Shown here: positions 1-5,422 of the stretch, one piece after another
Position numbering within the stretch: the first letter of the stretch is position 1
Layout of the letters: each line of letters begins with the position of its first letter
Assembly (NCBI GenBank): GCA_003444595.1
Contig: DLUO01000097.1
Span: 1 to 10,705, forward strand
DNA from: Bacillota bacterium
GTDB lineage: Bacteria > Bacillota > Dethiobacteria > DTU022 > UBA8154
DNA length: 10,705 bases
Direction: 5' to 3'
The notes under the pieces: model-generated
Databases searched by the model: none
Told to the model about the DNA's origin: nothing
The model's input: only the letters and a program-made list of their open reading frames with translations
Position numbers and translations under genes: made by a program

Positions 1-359
1 CCCCGCGGGTAATCGACGAAATACCGGCTTTGGCCGTAGCCGCCCTCTTTGCGGAAGGGGAGACGGTTATCAGGGGGGCAGCCGAGCTGCGGCTCAAAGA
101 ATCCGATCGGCTGGAATCAATCTTCGTAGAACTACAAAAGATGGGGGCGCTGGTGCGTGAACTTCCGGATGGCCTGATGATCCGGGGCGGCGCAAAACTT
201 ACCGGCGCCCGCTGTGAAAGCCACGGCGATCACCGGATTGCCATGGCTTTGGCCATAGCTGCCCTTTTTGCCGGAAGCGAGTCGGTGATTGACGGGAGCG
301 AAGCGGTCCAGGTTTCATGTCCCGGTTTTTTTGAGCTGCTGAACGGCGTAGCTTCCTGA
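1..359 (+). CDS. aroA: 3-phosphoshikimate 1-carboxyvinyltransferase (EPSP synthase), C-terminal part, 5' truncated by the window
   Basis: This is the last ~119 codons of EPSP synthase, which transfers enolpyruvyl from PEP to shikimate-3-phosphate in the cytoplasmic shikimate pathway. Reading begins in frame at base 3 with PRVIDEIPALAVAALFAEG, the conserved family stretch around the IDEIP motif. RLKESDRL follows, carrying the Lys-Glu and Arg residues that contact PEP in the family, then HGDHRIAMA with the conserved Asp-His-Arg. The end, VSCPGFFELL, is the usual C-terminus, so the gene ends normally at the TGA at 357-359. A TTG at base 30 could pass for a start, but conserved family sequence continues upstream of it, so the gene runs off the left edge. 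It is convergent with the next gene. Identification is firm. Confidence 0.95.
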   Translation, partial: PRVIDEIPALAVAALFAEGETVIRGAAELRLKESDRLESIFVELQKMGALVRELPDGLMIRGGAKLTGARCESHGDHRIAMALAIAALFAGSESVIDGSEAVQVSCPGFFELLNGVAS

Positions 360-410
360 TTGTAACTGTAAATCAATATTTCAGGATTCATTATTTTCAG
401 GGATAATGCA

Positions 411-440
411 GGCTGCCGGGGACTGATGCTCCCGGCAGCC
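411..440 (+). terminator. GC-rich hairpin after aroA, possible bidirectional terminator
   Basis: A perfect 10-bp inverted repeat, GGCTGCCGGG (411-420) and CCCGGCAGCC (431-440), encloses a 10-nt loop. It lies 51 bp after the aroA stop and 56 bp before the end of the convergent gene. The trailing TTAAACAAT is not a strong T-run, so the hairpin is certain but intrinsic termination is only probable. The position between convergent genes fits a two-way terminator. Confidence 0.6.
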
Positions 441-496
441 TTAAACAATATAGATAAACCGGGAGAGGCGCGGTTCGCTATAGCGCACGGGGTTTA

Positions 497-1867
497 TTAC
501 AGCAGGAGGAAGATAAGGTACTGGAAGATCATTTCTTCAAAGCCTTGAAGCTTTGAAGCTCCCAGCTCCGATACCCCGGGATGCTCCGCTTTAAACTGTT
601 CCCATGTCCGGTAATATTTGCTGTCAAGTTTTCTGGAAGCCGACGGATCAACTTTGTAATCTTCCTTGTTAAATGCCAGGCCGGCAGTTTCTCCGGCATT
701 GGCGTATACTCCGTGATCCCGCACATATTCTGTTACGGCACAGAGATTTTCCAGCTTGATGTCGTTTATGGTCAGTGGACTTTTATCTGTTCTGAAATAG
801 TATTTTCCCCCGGGAGCCAGTATGTCGAGCAGTTCCTTTGCTTTATCCAGGCACTGCTCTTTGGTGTGAGTCTTTAATATCGTCAGGGGATATAACCCTG
901 TGATGATATGTTTCTTGCCTAGTTTTTCCTTGATTAATTTGGGATCGCCGTACTCAAACATCAGCCTTGTATCAACCGGAAGCTCGTACAGATAATCAAG
1001 GTACCTGTCCCAGTTGTCTTCACAGAACAGCTGACAGTGTACGCCCATAGAGGCATATTCGTCGACCATTCGTTTAAAGGTCGGCCACCATAACTTTTCA
1101 AAGTCTTTTTCCCGCATGAACGTAGGCATATGAAGCGGTATAAAAACGGCGGCGTTATTGTCTACCGTTTCCGGCATGCCTTTTTTCAGCACAATTGGAT
1201 ATAGGGCCTCACAGGCCTCCGCCACTTTTTCAGGTATTCTCCTTACATCCATGCTGATGCCCCGGAACCCTCTGAGCTGGTCTGCCAGAAAGTCAAAGGG
1301 CGCCTCTGTAAAACCGCCTGACCGGCGGGAGCCACCGGCATAGTAGCCATATTTTTCCACCAGCCTGGCAATGATCGCTCCGGCCTGTCCCATGTCATTG
1401 TTGTAGCTCAACAAGCTTTTGGCAAAGCTTATCGCCATCTTAAAAGGATCTTCGAACTTTAGAGCCTTGTATTGTCTCGGCAACACACGCTCAAGCAGGC
1501 AATCGTAAGGTTTTTCTATAAGGTAATCATAATCTTCCGGCAGCATACCCACTACTTCCGGGTGCTGAATGAATCCATTTGATCCTATCACAAAGGACTG
1601 TGATTGCAAAACCTGGTAGTAGGACGGGTACCTGAGCGAGCCGGTAAACGGGCAGGTATCTGAATATAAAACCTGGCAGATCTTATCCGCCGCCTCTTCA
1701 ACAAGTGCCGGATTCCACTGCGCCGTCAACAGATCAAGCCCGCCGTACTGGGCTATAAGTTCCAGCGTCAATCCAATACTAATAGGCACCCTTTTCGGTA
1801 TCTTGTTATTATACAAATCCTCAAAGATACTGGCTCTTTCTTCTTTCAACGCTTTAACATCGGACAT
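497..1867 (-). CDS. URO-D (uroporphyrinogen decarboxylase-like) family protein, possible corrinoid/cobamide methyltransferase
   Basis: The 456-residue product resembles the URO-D superfamily, which contains uroporphyrinogen decarboxylase and the zinc-dependent MtaA/MtbA/CmuA-type methyltransferases. It is longer than true HemE (about 340-360 residues) and no heme genes are nearby, so a methyltransferase-like role is likelier; the substrate cannot be told. A possible metal site is VHCQLFCEDNWD (His277, Cys278, Cys282, Glu283). This differs from the HxC...C zinc motif of MtaA. The end, GFEEMIFQYLIFLLL, is hydrophobic but looks native. I chose ATG at 1867 because GGGTGA lies 5 nt before it. A GTG at 1876 would add three residues but has only AGAGAG at 2-3 nt. 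No corrinoid protein or second methyltransferase is visible, so it is an orphan here. Family assignment is solid, function open. Confidence 0.8.
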   Translation of the reverse strand: MSDVKALKEERASIFEDLYNNKIPKRVPISIGLTLELIAQYGGLDLLTAQWNPALVEEAADKICQVLYSDTCPFTGSLRYPSYYQVLQSQSFVIGSNGFIQHPEVVGMLPEDYDYLIEKPYDCLLERVLPRQYKALKFEDPFKMAISFAKSLLSYNNDMGQAGAIIARLVEKYGYYAGGSRRSGGFTEAPFDFLADQLRGFRGISMDVRRIPEKVAEACEALYPIVLKKGMPETVDNNAAVFIPLHMPTFMREKDFEKLWWPTFKRMVDEYASMGVHCQLFCEDNWDRYLDYLYELPVDTRLMFEYGDPKLIKEKLGKKHIITGLYPLTILKTHTKEQCLDKAKELLDILAPGGKYYFRTDKSPLTINDIKLENLCAVTEYVRDHGVYANAGETAGLAFNKEDYKVDPSASRKLDSKYYRTWEQFKAEHPGVSELGASKLQGFEEMIFQYLIFLLL

Positions 1868-1919
1868 TGAATTCACCCGCTCTCTGGATATTCTTATTTA
1901 AAATATTCTATATTTACTT

Positions 1920-1947
1920 ATAATATCCTTTTTTCCCGTCAGGCCAA
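1920..1947 (-). promoter_or_regulatory. candidate sigma-A promoter of the URO-D gene
   Basis: On the minus strand, TTGGCC (1947-1942) and TATTAT (1925-1920) are separated by 16 bp, giving a start near 1912 and a leader of about 45 nt. The -35 matches consensus at 4 of 6 positions. A 7-bp inverted repeat, GGATATT (1886-1892) with AATATCC (1922-1928), overlaps the -10 and spans the leader. It could be an operator or a leader hairpin. Confidence 0.4.
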
Positions 1948-1960
1948 AGGAGTGCAGTTG

Positions 1961-1988
1961 AAGAGCGCTCCACCGGAGCAGCGCTTTT
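1961..1988. terminator. hairpin downstream of the UPF0173 gene, possible terminator
   Basis: A stem GCTCC-ACC-GGAGC (1967-1979) is extended outward by further pairing around AGCGC and ends in CTTTT on the plus strand. It sits in the 178-bp gap between two minus-strand genes, about 60 bp after the UPF0173 stop. The T-run is on the plus-strand side, which is the wrong side for terminating the minus-strand gene. Its role is therefore uncertain. Confidence 0.35.
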
Positions 1989-1997
1989 ATGAGCAAA

Positions 1998-2009
1998 GTT
2001 TGGCCAAAC
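1998..2009. repeat. 12-bp perfect palindrome GTTTGGCCAAAC
   Basis: The sequence is self-complementary with no spacer and lies 37 bp after the UPF0173 stop. A related GGCCAAA occurs at 1942-1948, within the candidate -35 of the URO-D gene. It may be a protein binding site or chance; nothing in the sequence names the factor. Confidence 0.4.
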
Positions 2010-2045
2010 CATCCTCCGGGCCGGCTCATTACAAGCCCCAATAAC

Positions 2046-2717
2046 CTACCAGCTATAGCTTTCCCCCGGCGAAACGATAAAGCATCTGGAGCTTGTTTTT
2101 TCCTCTACTTTTCTTTTGAACTCCTCGGGATCTGCCTGGATTACGGGCCAGGTATTGTAATGGTAGGGAATAACTCTGGGAGCGCCGAGAAAGGATGCGG
2201 CTATGACGGCGTCGTCTATACCCATGGTGTAGTTATCTCCAATCGGCAGCAGGGCGAGATCCAAAGGGGTCAGCTCGCCGATCAGCTTCATATCGCTGAA
2301 GAGTCCGGTATCTCCGGCAAAGTAGATGTTTTGCCCGTAGTAGTTTATCACAAAGCCGCAGGCATGGCCTCCGGGAATACCTGAACCATGAAACGCCACG
2401 GTAACTTTAACCCGGCCAAAGGGGAACCGGTAGCTACCCCCGATACTTGTGCCGTGGGCGTTTAAGCCTTTTTCCTGGGCCTGGGAGGCTATTTCGGGCG
2501 TGGTTATAATCGTAGCGTTGCAGGCACCGGCTATTTCATAAGCCTCGCCCAGATGGTCATGATGGGCATGTGAAATTAAAATGTAATCCGGCTTCAATTC
2601 CTCTGGTTTTAGGGGTGCAAGGGGATTTTCCCTTAGATAGGGGTCAAAAAGCAACGTTTCTTTCTCCTTGTCCTGCAGCAAAAAACAGGCATGTCCCAGA
2701 AAAGTGATCTCCGGCAT
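2046..2717 (-). CDS. UPF0173-family metal-dependent hydrolase (metallo-beta-lactamase fold, YtkL-like)
   Basis: This 223-residue protein has the whole metallo-beta-lactamase metal site: SHAHHDH (His50, His52, Asp54, His55), then the FHGSG histidine region, FAGDTGLF with the bridging aspartate, and PYHYNTWP near the end. The opening ITFLGHACFLL and the PYHYNTWP block are typical of UPF0173/YtkL, whose length (~225) it matches. It is a predicted cytoplasmic hydrolase of unknown substrate; no signal peptide is seen. ATG at 2717 is the start because AGAGGTG lies 7 nt upstream. The TTG at 2723 would leave almost no gap to that site. It is transcribed alone, away from the Cys-rich gene. The family is clear, the reaction unknown. 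Confidence 0.88.
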   Translation of the reverse strand: MPEITFLGHACFLLQDKEKETLLFDPYLRENPLAPLKPEELKPDYILISHAHHDHLGEAYEIAGACNATIITTPEIASQAQEKGLNAHGTSIGGSYRFPFGRVKVTVAFHGSGIPGGHACGFVINYYGQNIYFAGDTGLFSDMKLIGELTPLDLALLPIGDNYTMGIDDAVIAASFLGAPRVIPYHYNTWPVIQADPEEFKRKVEEKTSSRCFIVSPGESYSW

Positions 2718-2752
2718 ATGCAAGCACCTCTTTCCTGATTTTGTCCGCCTAA

Positions 2753-2780
2753 ATTATAGCATAAAATATTTCTTTGCGAA
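2753..2780 (-). promoter_or_regulatory. extended -10 promoter of the UPF0173 gene
   Basis: On the minus strand, TGCTATAAT (2761-2753) is a perfect extended -10. TTCGCA (2780-2775, 4 of 6 to consensus) lies 16 bp upstream as the -35. The start would fall near 2746, leaving a leader of about 30 nt that holds the AGAGGTG ribosome site. Confidence 0.6.
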
Positions 2781-2793
2781 ACTTCTCAATATA

Positions 2794-2819
2794 ACAGTAA
2801 AACAGTAAAATGATGTTAT
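2794..2819. repeat. tandem ACAGTAAA repeat with a flanking inverted repeat
   Basis: ACAGTAAA occurs twice head to tail (2794-2801 and 2802-2809), just upstream of the UPF0173 -35. ATAACA (2791-2796) and TGTTAT (2814-2819) form an inverted repeat around it. The position fits an activator or repressor site, but no factor can be named and the region is AT-rich. Confidence 0.4.
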
Positions 2820-2916
2820 GAGTGGCATTAGTATCTTACTTTCTATAATGAAATTTTACCCAGAAAGTTATAAGGTAACATTATCACAGATTAAACAGAA
2901 ACGCCGGATTTTTTTC

Positions 2917-2945
2917 TTGACAGAGAAGAAAGCAGGTGGTAAAAT
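2917..2945 (+). promoter_or_regulatory. strong sigma-A promoter of the Cys-rich HD-like gene
   Basis: A perfect -35 TTGACA (2917-2922) is followed after exactly 17 bp by TAAAAT (2940-2945). Transcription would start near 2952, inside the palindrome at 2949-2966, so a bound repressor would block initiation. The leader to the ATG is about 47 nt. Confidence 0.85.
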
Positions 2946-2948
2946 ATA

Positions 2949-2966
2949 ACTAACAAAGTTAGTAAT
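2949..2966 (+). promoter_or_regulatory. probable Rrf2-family operator (site 1)
   Basis: ACTAACAAAGTTAGTAAT contains the perfect dyad ACTAAC-AAA-GTTAGT and starts 3 nt after the -10. It matches the site at 4296-4313 in front of the Rrf2 gene at 15 of 18 positions, with the same 3-nt spacing to the -10. That is good evidence that one regulator recognises both. Assignment to the local Rrf2 protein is inference. Confidence 0.7.
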
Positions 2967-2998
2967 AAATAAATTATAACAAAAACGAGGTGATTTAA

Positions 2999-3754
2999 AT
3001 GCTTGCTGCCAAATGTCCCGGCCAGGACCGGCGCAACTGGAAACCGGAGGATATCTTCGAGCATGACTGCCCACACTGCGGTGCTGTTATAGAGTTTTGG
3101 AAAACCGATGTGAAAACCAGATGCCCTGAATGCCGCGAGACGGTCTTCAACCCTAAATTTAATTTGGGGTGTGCTTTGTGGTGTGCTTATGCCGAGCAGT
3201 GTGTTGGCGATCTCTCCGGAGTTTACACGCAGAGACCGGATGTTCTCAGGGATAAATTGGAGATGGAGGCGCGAAAGCATTTTATCGGGGAAAGAGCAAG
3301 GTTGAAGTACACCCAGGAAGCGGCCGAAGTTGCTTCACGCCTCCTGGAGATGGAAAAAGAGGCCGACCCCCCCGTAATCGTTGCTGCCGTTTTGCTCCAT
3401 GATGCCGGCTACGCGGCATGTAAAAAAGAGTTAGGCGACGGTGCGGAGCTGGAATCCTGCACAGTCAAAAAAAGCAGTGAAATAGCGGGGCAAATTATGG
3501 GAGAACTGAAGCTCCCTCGCGCTGTTCAAGAAAAGGTCTTAAAAATTATCGCTCTCGGCAAAGGCGCCGGCAACGGCAACATCGGCGGAGTCAACGGGGA
3601 AGTTAACGAGCAGTTGTGGCATGATATTCACGAACTGACACGTTTCATGTTGGCAAAGGCAGATGCCGGTAACCCCCTGCCGGAGGAAAAAGAGGCGCTT
3701 ATGGGGCGGCTGAGGAGAGAAAGCTCCCGAAGATATGCCCAGAAGCACATTTAA
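2999..3754 (+). CDS. cysteine-rich zinc-ribbon protein with a degenerate HD-like domain
   Basis: This 251-residue cytoplasmic protein has two parts. Residues 1-70 hold eight cysteines: Cys6 (CPGQD), a CPHC/CPEC zinc-ribbon-like set (24, 27, 42, 45) and Cys58, Cys62, Cys68 in GCALWCAYAEQC. The four outside the ribbon could bind an Fe-S cluster or second metal. Residues ~95-220 resemble an HD phosphohydrolase around AAVLLHDAGYA (His134-Asp135). However, the first histidine position appears to be Tyr104, and the distal histidine pair expected before the last aspartate is replaced by ALGKGAG. Related HD proteins with this CPGQD N-terminus exist in anaerobes, to my recollection without a proven function. 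The start is ATG with GAGGTGA 5-6 nt upstream. The strong promoter and shared operator place it under the Rrf2 regulator. A sensory or scaffold role is likelier than hydrolysis, but this is inference. Confidence 0.78.
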   Translation: MLAAKCPGQDRRNWKPEDIFEHDCPHCGAVIEFWKTDVKTRCPECRETVFNPKFNLGCALWCAYAEQCVGDLSGVYTQRPDVLRDKLEMEARKHFIGERARLKYTQEAAEVASRLLEMEKEADPPVIVAAVLLHDAGYAACKKELGDGAELESCTVKKSSEIAGQIMGELKLPRAVQEKVLKIIALGKGAGNGNIGGVNGEVNEQLWHDIHELTRFMLAKADAGNPLPEEKEALMGRLRRESSRRYAQKHI

Positions 3755-3811
3755 AGTTTTCTTGTCCAAAAAGAGCCGCTTCAGAATGGAATGGCTGGCA
3801 GAGCCTCCTCT

Positions 3812-4270
3812 TTAACGCAAAGGCAGTTTTTCTCCCGGTTCGCCGTCAACTTTTTCTCCCTCCAGCCGCTGGTACGCTTCAGCCAGGTCTTTGATGGTGG
3901 CCTGTTCCAAATCCGCAATTATTTTCTCCTGTGTCTGCTCCAGGATTTGATGGATGGGGCAGGAATCGCTTTTCTGGCAGTAATCCGGCTGCTTTAGGCA
4001 GTGTGTAAGACCTACAGGGCCGTCAAAAAGCTCGATTACCTGACGGAGAGAGATTTCAGCGGGGTCGGCGATCAGGCGGATACCGCCGGAAGAGCCCCTG
4101 ATGCTCTGGATCAGACCGCTTTTCTGCAGATGCGAAACAAGCTGGGATACCAGGTTGAGGGGGATATCATGTACAGCTGCTATTTCCCTAGAGGCATAAA
4201 ACCTTTCTTTATTCCTACCGGCCAGTTCGGCCAGGATTTTGATGGCGTATTCTGCTTTTTTGGTAATCAT
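3812..4270 (-). CDS. Rrf2/IscR-family Fe-S-sensing transcriptional regulator
   Basis: The 152-residue protein is a typical Rrf2 regulator. It begins MITKKAEYAIKILAELA, has a winged helix-turn-helix (about residues 26-65, with REIAAVHDIPLNLVSQLVSHL then the wing IRGSSGGIRL), and keeps cysteines 91, 98 and 104 plus His107. E. coli IscR binds its [2Fe-2S] with Cys92, Cys98, Cys104 and His107, so a cluster ligand set is very likely; the first spacing is Cx6C rather than Cx5C. The start is ATG at 4270, preceded by AAGGAGG. A longer reading to 4345 would translate through the promoter and operator and is rejected. An operator-like site at its own promoter predicts autoregulation. It converges with the Cys-rich HD-like gene and diverges from the moxR gene. 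Whether it senses Fe-S supply, redox, NO or cysteine is not visible. Confidence 0.92.
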   Translation of the reverse strand: MITKKAEYAIKILAELAGRNKERFYASREIAAVHDIPLNLVSQLVSHLQKSGLIQSIRGSSGGIRLIADPAEISLRQVIELFDGPVGLTHCLKQPDYCQKSDSCPIHQILEQTQEKIIADLEQATIKDLAEAYQRLEGEKVDGEPGEKLPLR

Positions 4271-4295
4271 GACTTGCCTCCTTACTGTATATATA

Positions 4296-4313
4296 ATTAC
4301 CAAGTTGGTTAGT
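4296..4313 (-). promoter_or_regulatory. probable Rrf2-family operator (site 2, autoregulatory)
   Basis: Read on the minus strand the site is ACTAACCAACTTGGTAAT, containing the dyad ACCAA-C-TTGGT. It begins 3 nt after the -10 of the regulator gene and covers the expected start point. It matches site 1 (2949-2966) at 15 of 18 positions, although the best dyad centre is shifted by 2 nt between the two. Confidence 0.7.
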
Positions 4314-4316
4314 ATT

Positions 4317-4325
4317 ATTATAACA
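4317..4325 (-). promoter_or_regulatory. extended -10 promoter of the Rrf2 regulator
   Basis: TGTTATAAT on the minus strand is a perfect extended -10 (TGnTATAAT). No good -35 is found 16-18 bp upstream (the hexamer there is GTGCAT), which fits an extended -10 promoter. The start falls near 4310, within the operator. Confidence 0.65.
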
Positions 4326-4377
4326 AATTCTTGGCCCGGATGCACTCATTAATGGTGTTTTTTCCCCTGAGTTTCTG

Positions 4378-4396
4378 TATAATATAGTTATAGTTA
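4378..4396 (+). promoter_or_regulatory. candidate promoter of the moxR-led gene run
   Basis: A perfect -10 TATAAT (4378-4383) lies 45 bp before the moxR start; the -35 (around GTGTTT, 4355-4360) is poor. Two tandem TAGTTA units (4385-4390, 4391-4396) begin 2 nt after the -10. They resemble the half-site of the Rrf2 sites (AGTTAGTAA) only loosely, so shared control is possible but unproven. Confidence 0.45.
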
Positions 4397-4428
4397 AGGG
4401 GCCCTCCCTGGAGAAAGGATAATACTTC

Positions 4429-5319
4429 ATGTTTGTATCGCTGGAGAAACTGCAAAAAGGATTTACGAGTGCCGGTTATATCTGTGACGAGGAGGTAATC
4501 CTGACTGTTTACCTGGCCTTGAGGCTTGAGAAACCGTTGCTCATTGAAGGGCCTCCCGGTGTGGGCAAGACGGAAATGGGCAAGGCCCTGGCCCGTATTT
4601 TTCATACAGAACTGATCAGGCTGCAGTGCTATGAGGGGTTGGATGAAAACAAAGCTCTGTACGAGTGGAATTACCAAAAACAGCTCCTGCAGATCCAGGC
4701 CGGCCGGGTGGAGGGGCGATACGGCCGTGTGGATGGGGATCTTTTTTCCCGGGAGTACCTGCTGGAACGTCCTTTGCTTAAAGCTATCCAGGCCGATCGT
4801 AAGGTTGTGCTGCTTGTGGACGAGGTGGACAAATCCGATAGTGAATTTGAGGCTTTTTTATTCGAGGTGCTTTCCGATTTCCAGGTTTCTATTCCTGAAC
4901 TGGGAACTATCCGCGCCCGCCATATCCCTATAGTAGTTCTGACCAGCAACAGCGAGCGTGAGCTTTCTGACGGTTTGAAACGCCGCTGTGTTTTTCTTTA
5001 CCTTGATTTTCCCGGGATTGAAAGGGAGATCGAGATTATCAAAGCCAGGGTTCCCCAGGCCGGGGAACGCCTCACGGCAGAAATCGCCCGTGCTGTTCAT
5101 CATATCCGGCAGAACCAGGAGATAAGGAAGAAACCTTCTATCGCCGAGACCCTGGACTGGGCGCGCACCCTGGTAAGCTTAAACATGGATCGCCTGCAGG
5201 GCAGCACTATAGAGCGGACCTTGAATATACTGCTGAAATCCAGGGGCGATCAGCGGGTTTTTCGCGAACAGATCGGGGCAGACGCACTGGAGAAAAAGAT
5301 CAGAAGCAGCCTGGTTTGA
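4429..5319 (+). CDS. MoxR-family AAA+ ATPase, CoxD-like
   Basis: The 296-residue product is a MoxR-type AAA+ ATPase. It has Walker A GPPGVGKT (41-48), Walker B LLVDEVDK (128-135, with Asp131 and Glu132), sensor 1 TSN (172-174) and arginines 185-186 in GLKRRC as likely arginine finger. The LIRLQCYEGLDENKALYEWN stretch after Walker A is typical of the CoxD-like subgroup. MoxR ATPases work as chaperones with a VWA partner, and CoxD helps build the Mo-Cu centre of aerobic CO dehydrogenase. The next gene is a CoxE-like VWA protein, as expected. No CO dehydrogenase structural gene is in view, so the client is unknown. The start is ATG with AAAGGA 9 nt upstream. Length is usual for the family. Confidence 0.9.
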   Translation: MFVSLEKLQKGFTSAGYICDEEVILTVYLALRLEKPLLIEGPPGVGKTEMGKALARIFHTELIRLQCYEGLDENKALYEWNYQKQLLQIQAGRVEGRYGRVDGDLFSREYLLERPLLKAIQADRKVVLLVDEVDKSDSEFEAFLFEVLSDFQVSIPELGTIRARHIPIVVLTSNSERELSDGLKRRCVFLYLDFPGIEREIEIIKARVPQAGERLTAEIARAVHHIRQNQEIRKKPSIAETLDWARTLVSLNMDRLQGSTIERTLNILLKSRGDQRVFREQIGADALEKKIRSSLV

Positions 5320-5340
5320 CGGCAGCACGCTGCACAGGCT
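5308..5340 (+). repeat. nested hairpin across the moxR stop codon
   Basis: AGCCTG (5308-5313) pairs with CAGGCT (5335-5340), and inside them GCAG and CTGC (5322-5333) form a second stem. The structure spans the TGA of moxR. No T-run follows directly (only CGTTTTGGG near 5355), so it may be an RNA-stability element or weak attenuator rather than a terminator. Confidence 0.4.
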
Positions 5341-5408
5341 CTTAGCCCGCAAGCCGTTTTGGGATTGCTCTTGTCCTGGAATACATATACTTGATATTTT
5401 AAGAAATA

Positions 5409-5419
5409 TTGACAGTCAA
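5409..5419. repeat. palindrome TTGACAGTCAA just before the VWA gene
   Basis: This perfect 11-bp palindrome ends 3 nt before the GTG start of the VWA gene. Its left half is a consensus -35 (TTGACA), but 17 bp further on the sequence is ATTAAC, inside the coding region, so it is unlikely to serve this gene as a promoter. Confidence 0.35.
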
Positions 5420-5422
5420 GGT

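Noticed and set aside
581..877. 98-codon plus-strand frame inside the URO-D gene
   Set aside because: It is antisense to a well-conserved coding region with no ribosome site or family resemblance.
1989..2384. 131-codon open frame on the plus strand opposite the UPF0173 gene
   Set aside because: It runs antisense to a protein with complete metallo-beta-lactamase motifs, has no ribosome site and no recognisable domain.
2718..2723. TTG start for the UPF0173 hydrolase
   Set aside because: It lies about 1 nt after the AGAGGTG site, while the ATG at 2717 has a normal 7-nt spacing and gives the usual family N-terminus.
4001..4312. 103-codon plus-strand frame opposite the Rrf2 gene
   Set aside because: It is a shadow of a clear Rrf2 gene and would cross the regulator's own promoter.
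4271..4345. 25-residue N-terminal extension of the Rrf2 regulator
   Set aside because: It would translate through the extended -10, the operator and the AAGGAGG site; the canonical Rrf2 start MITKKAEYAIKIL is at 4270 with ideal ribosome spacing.
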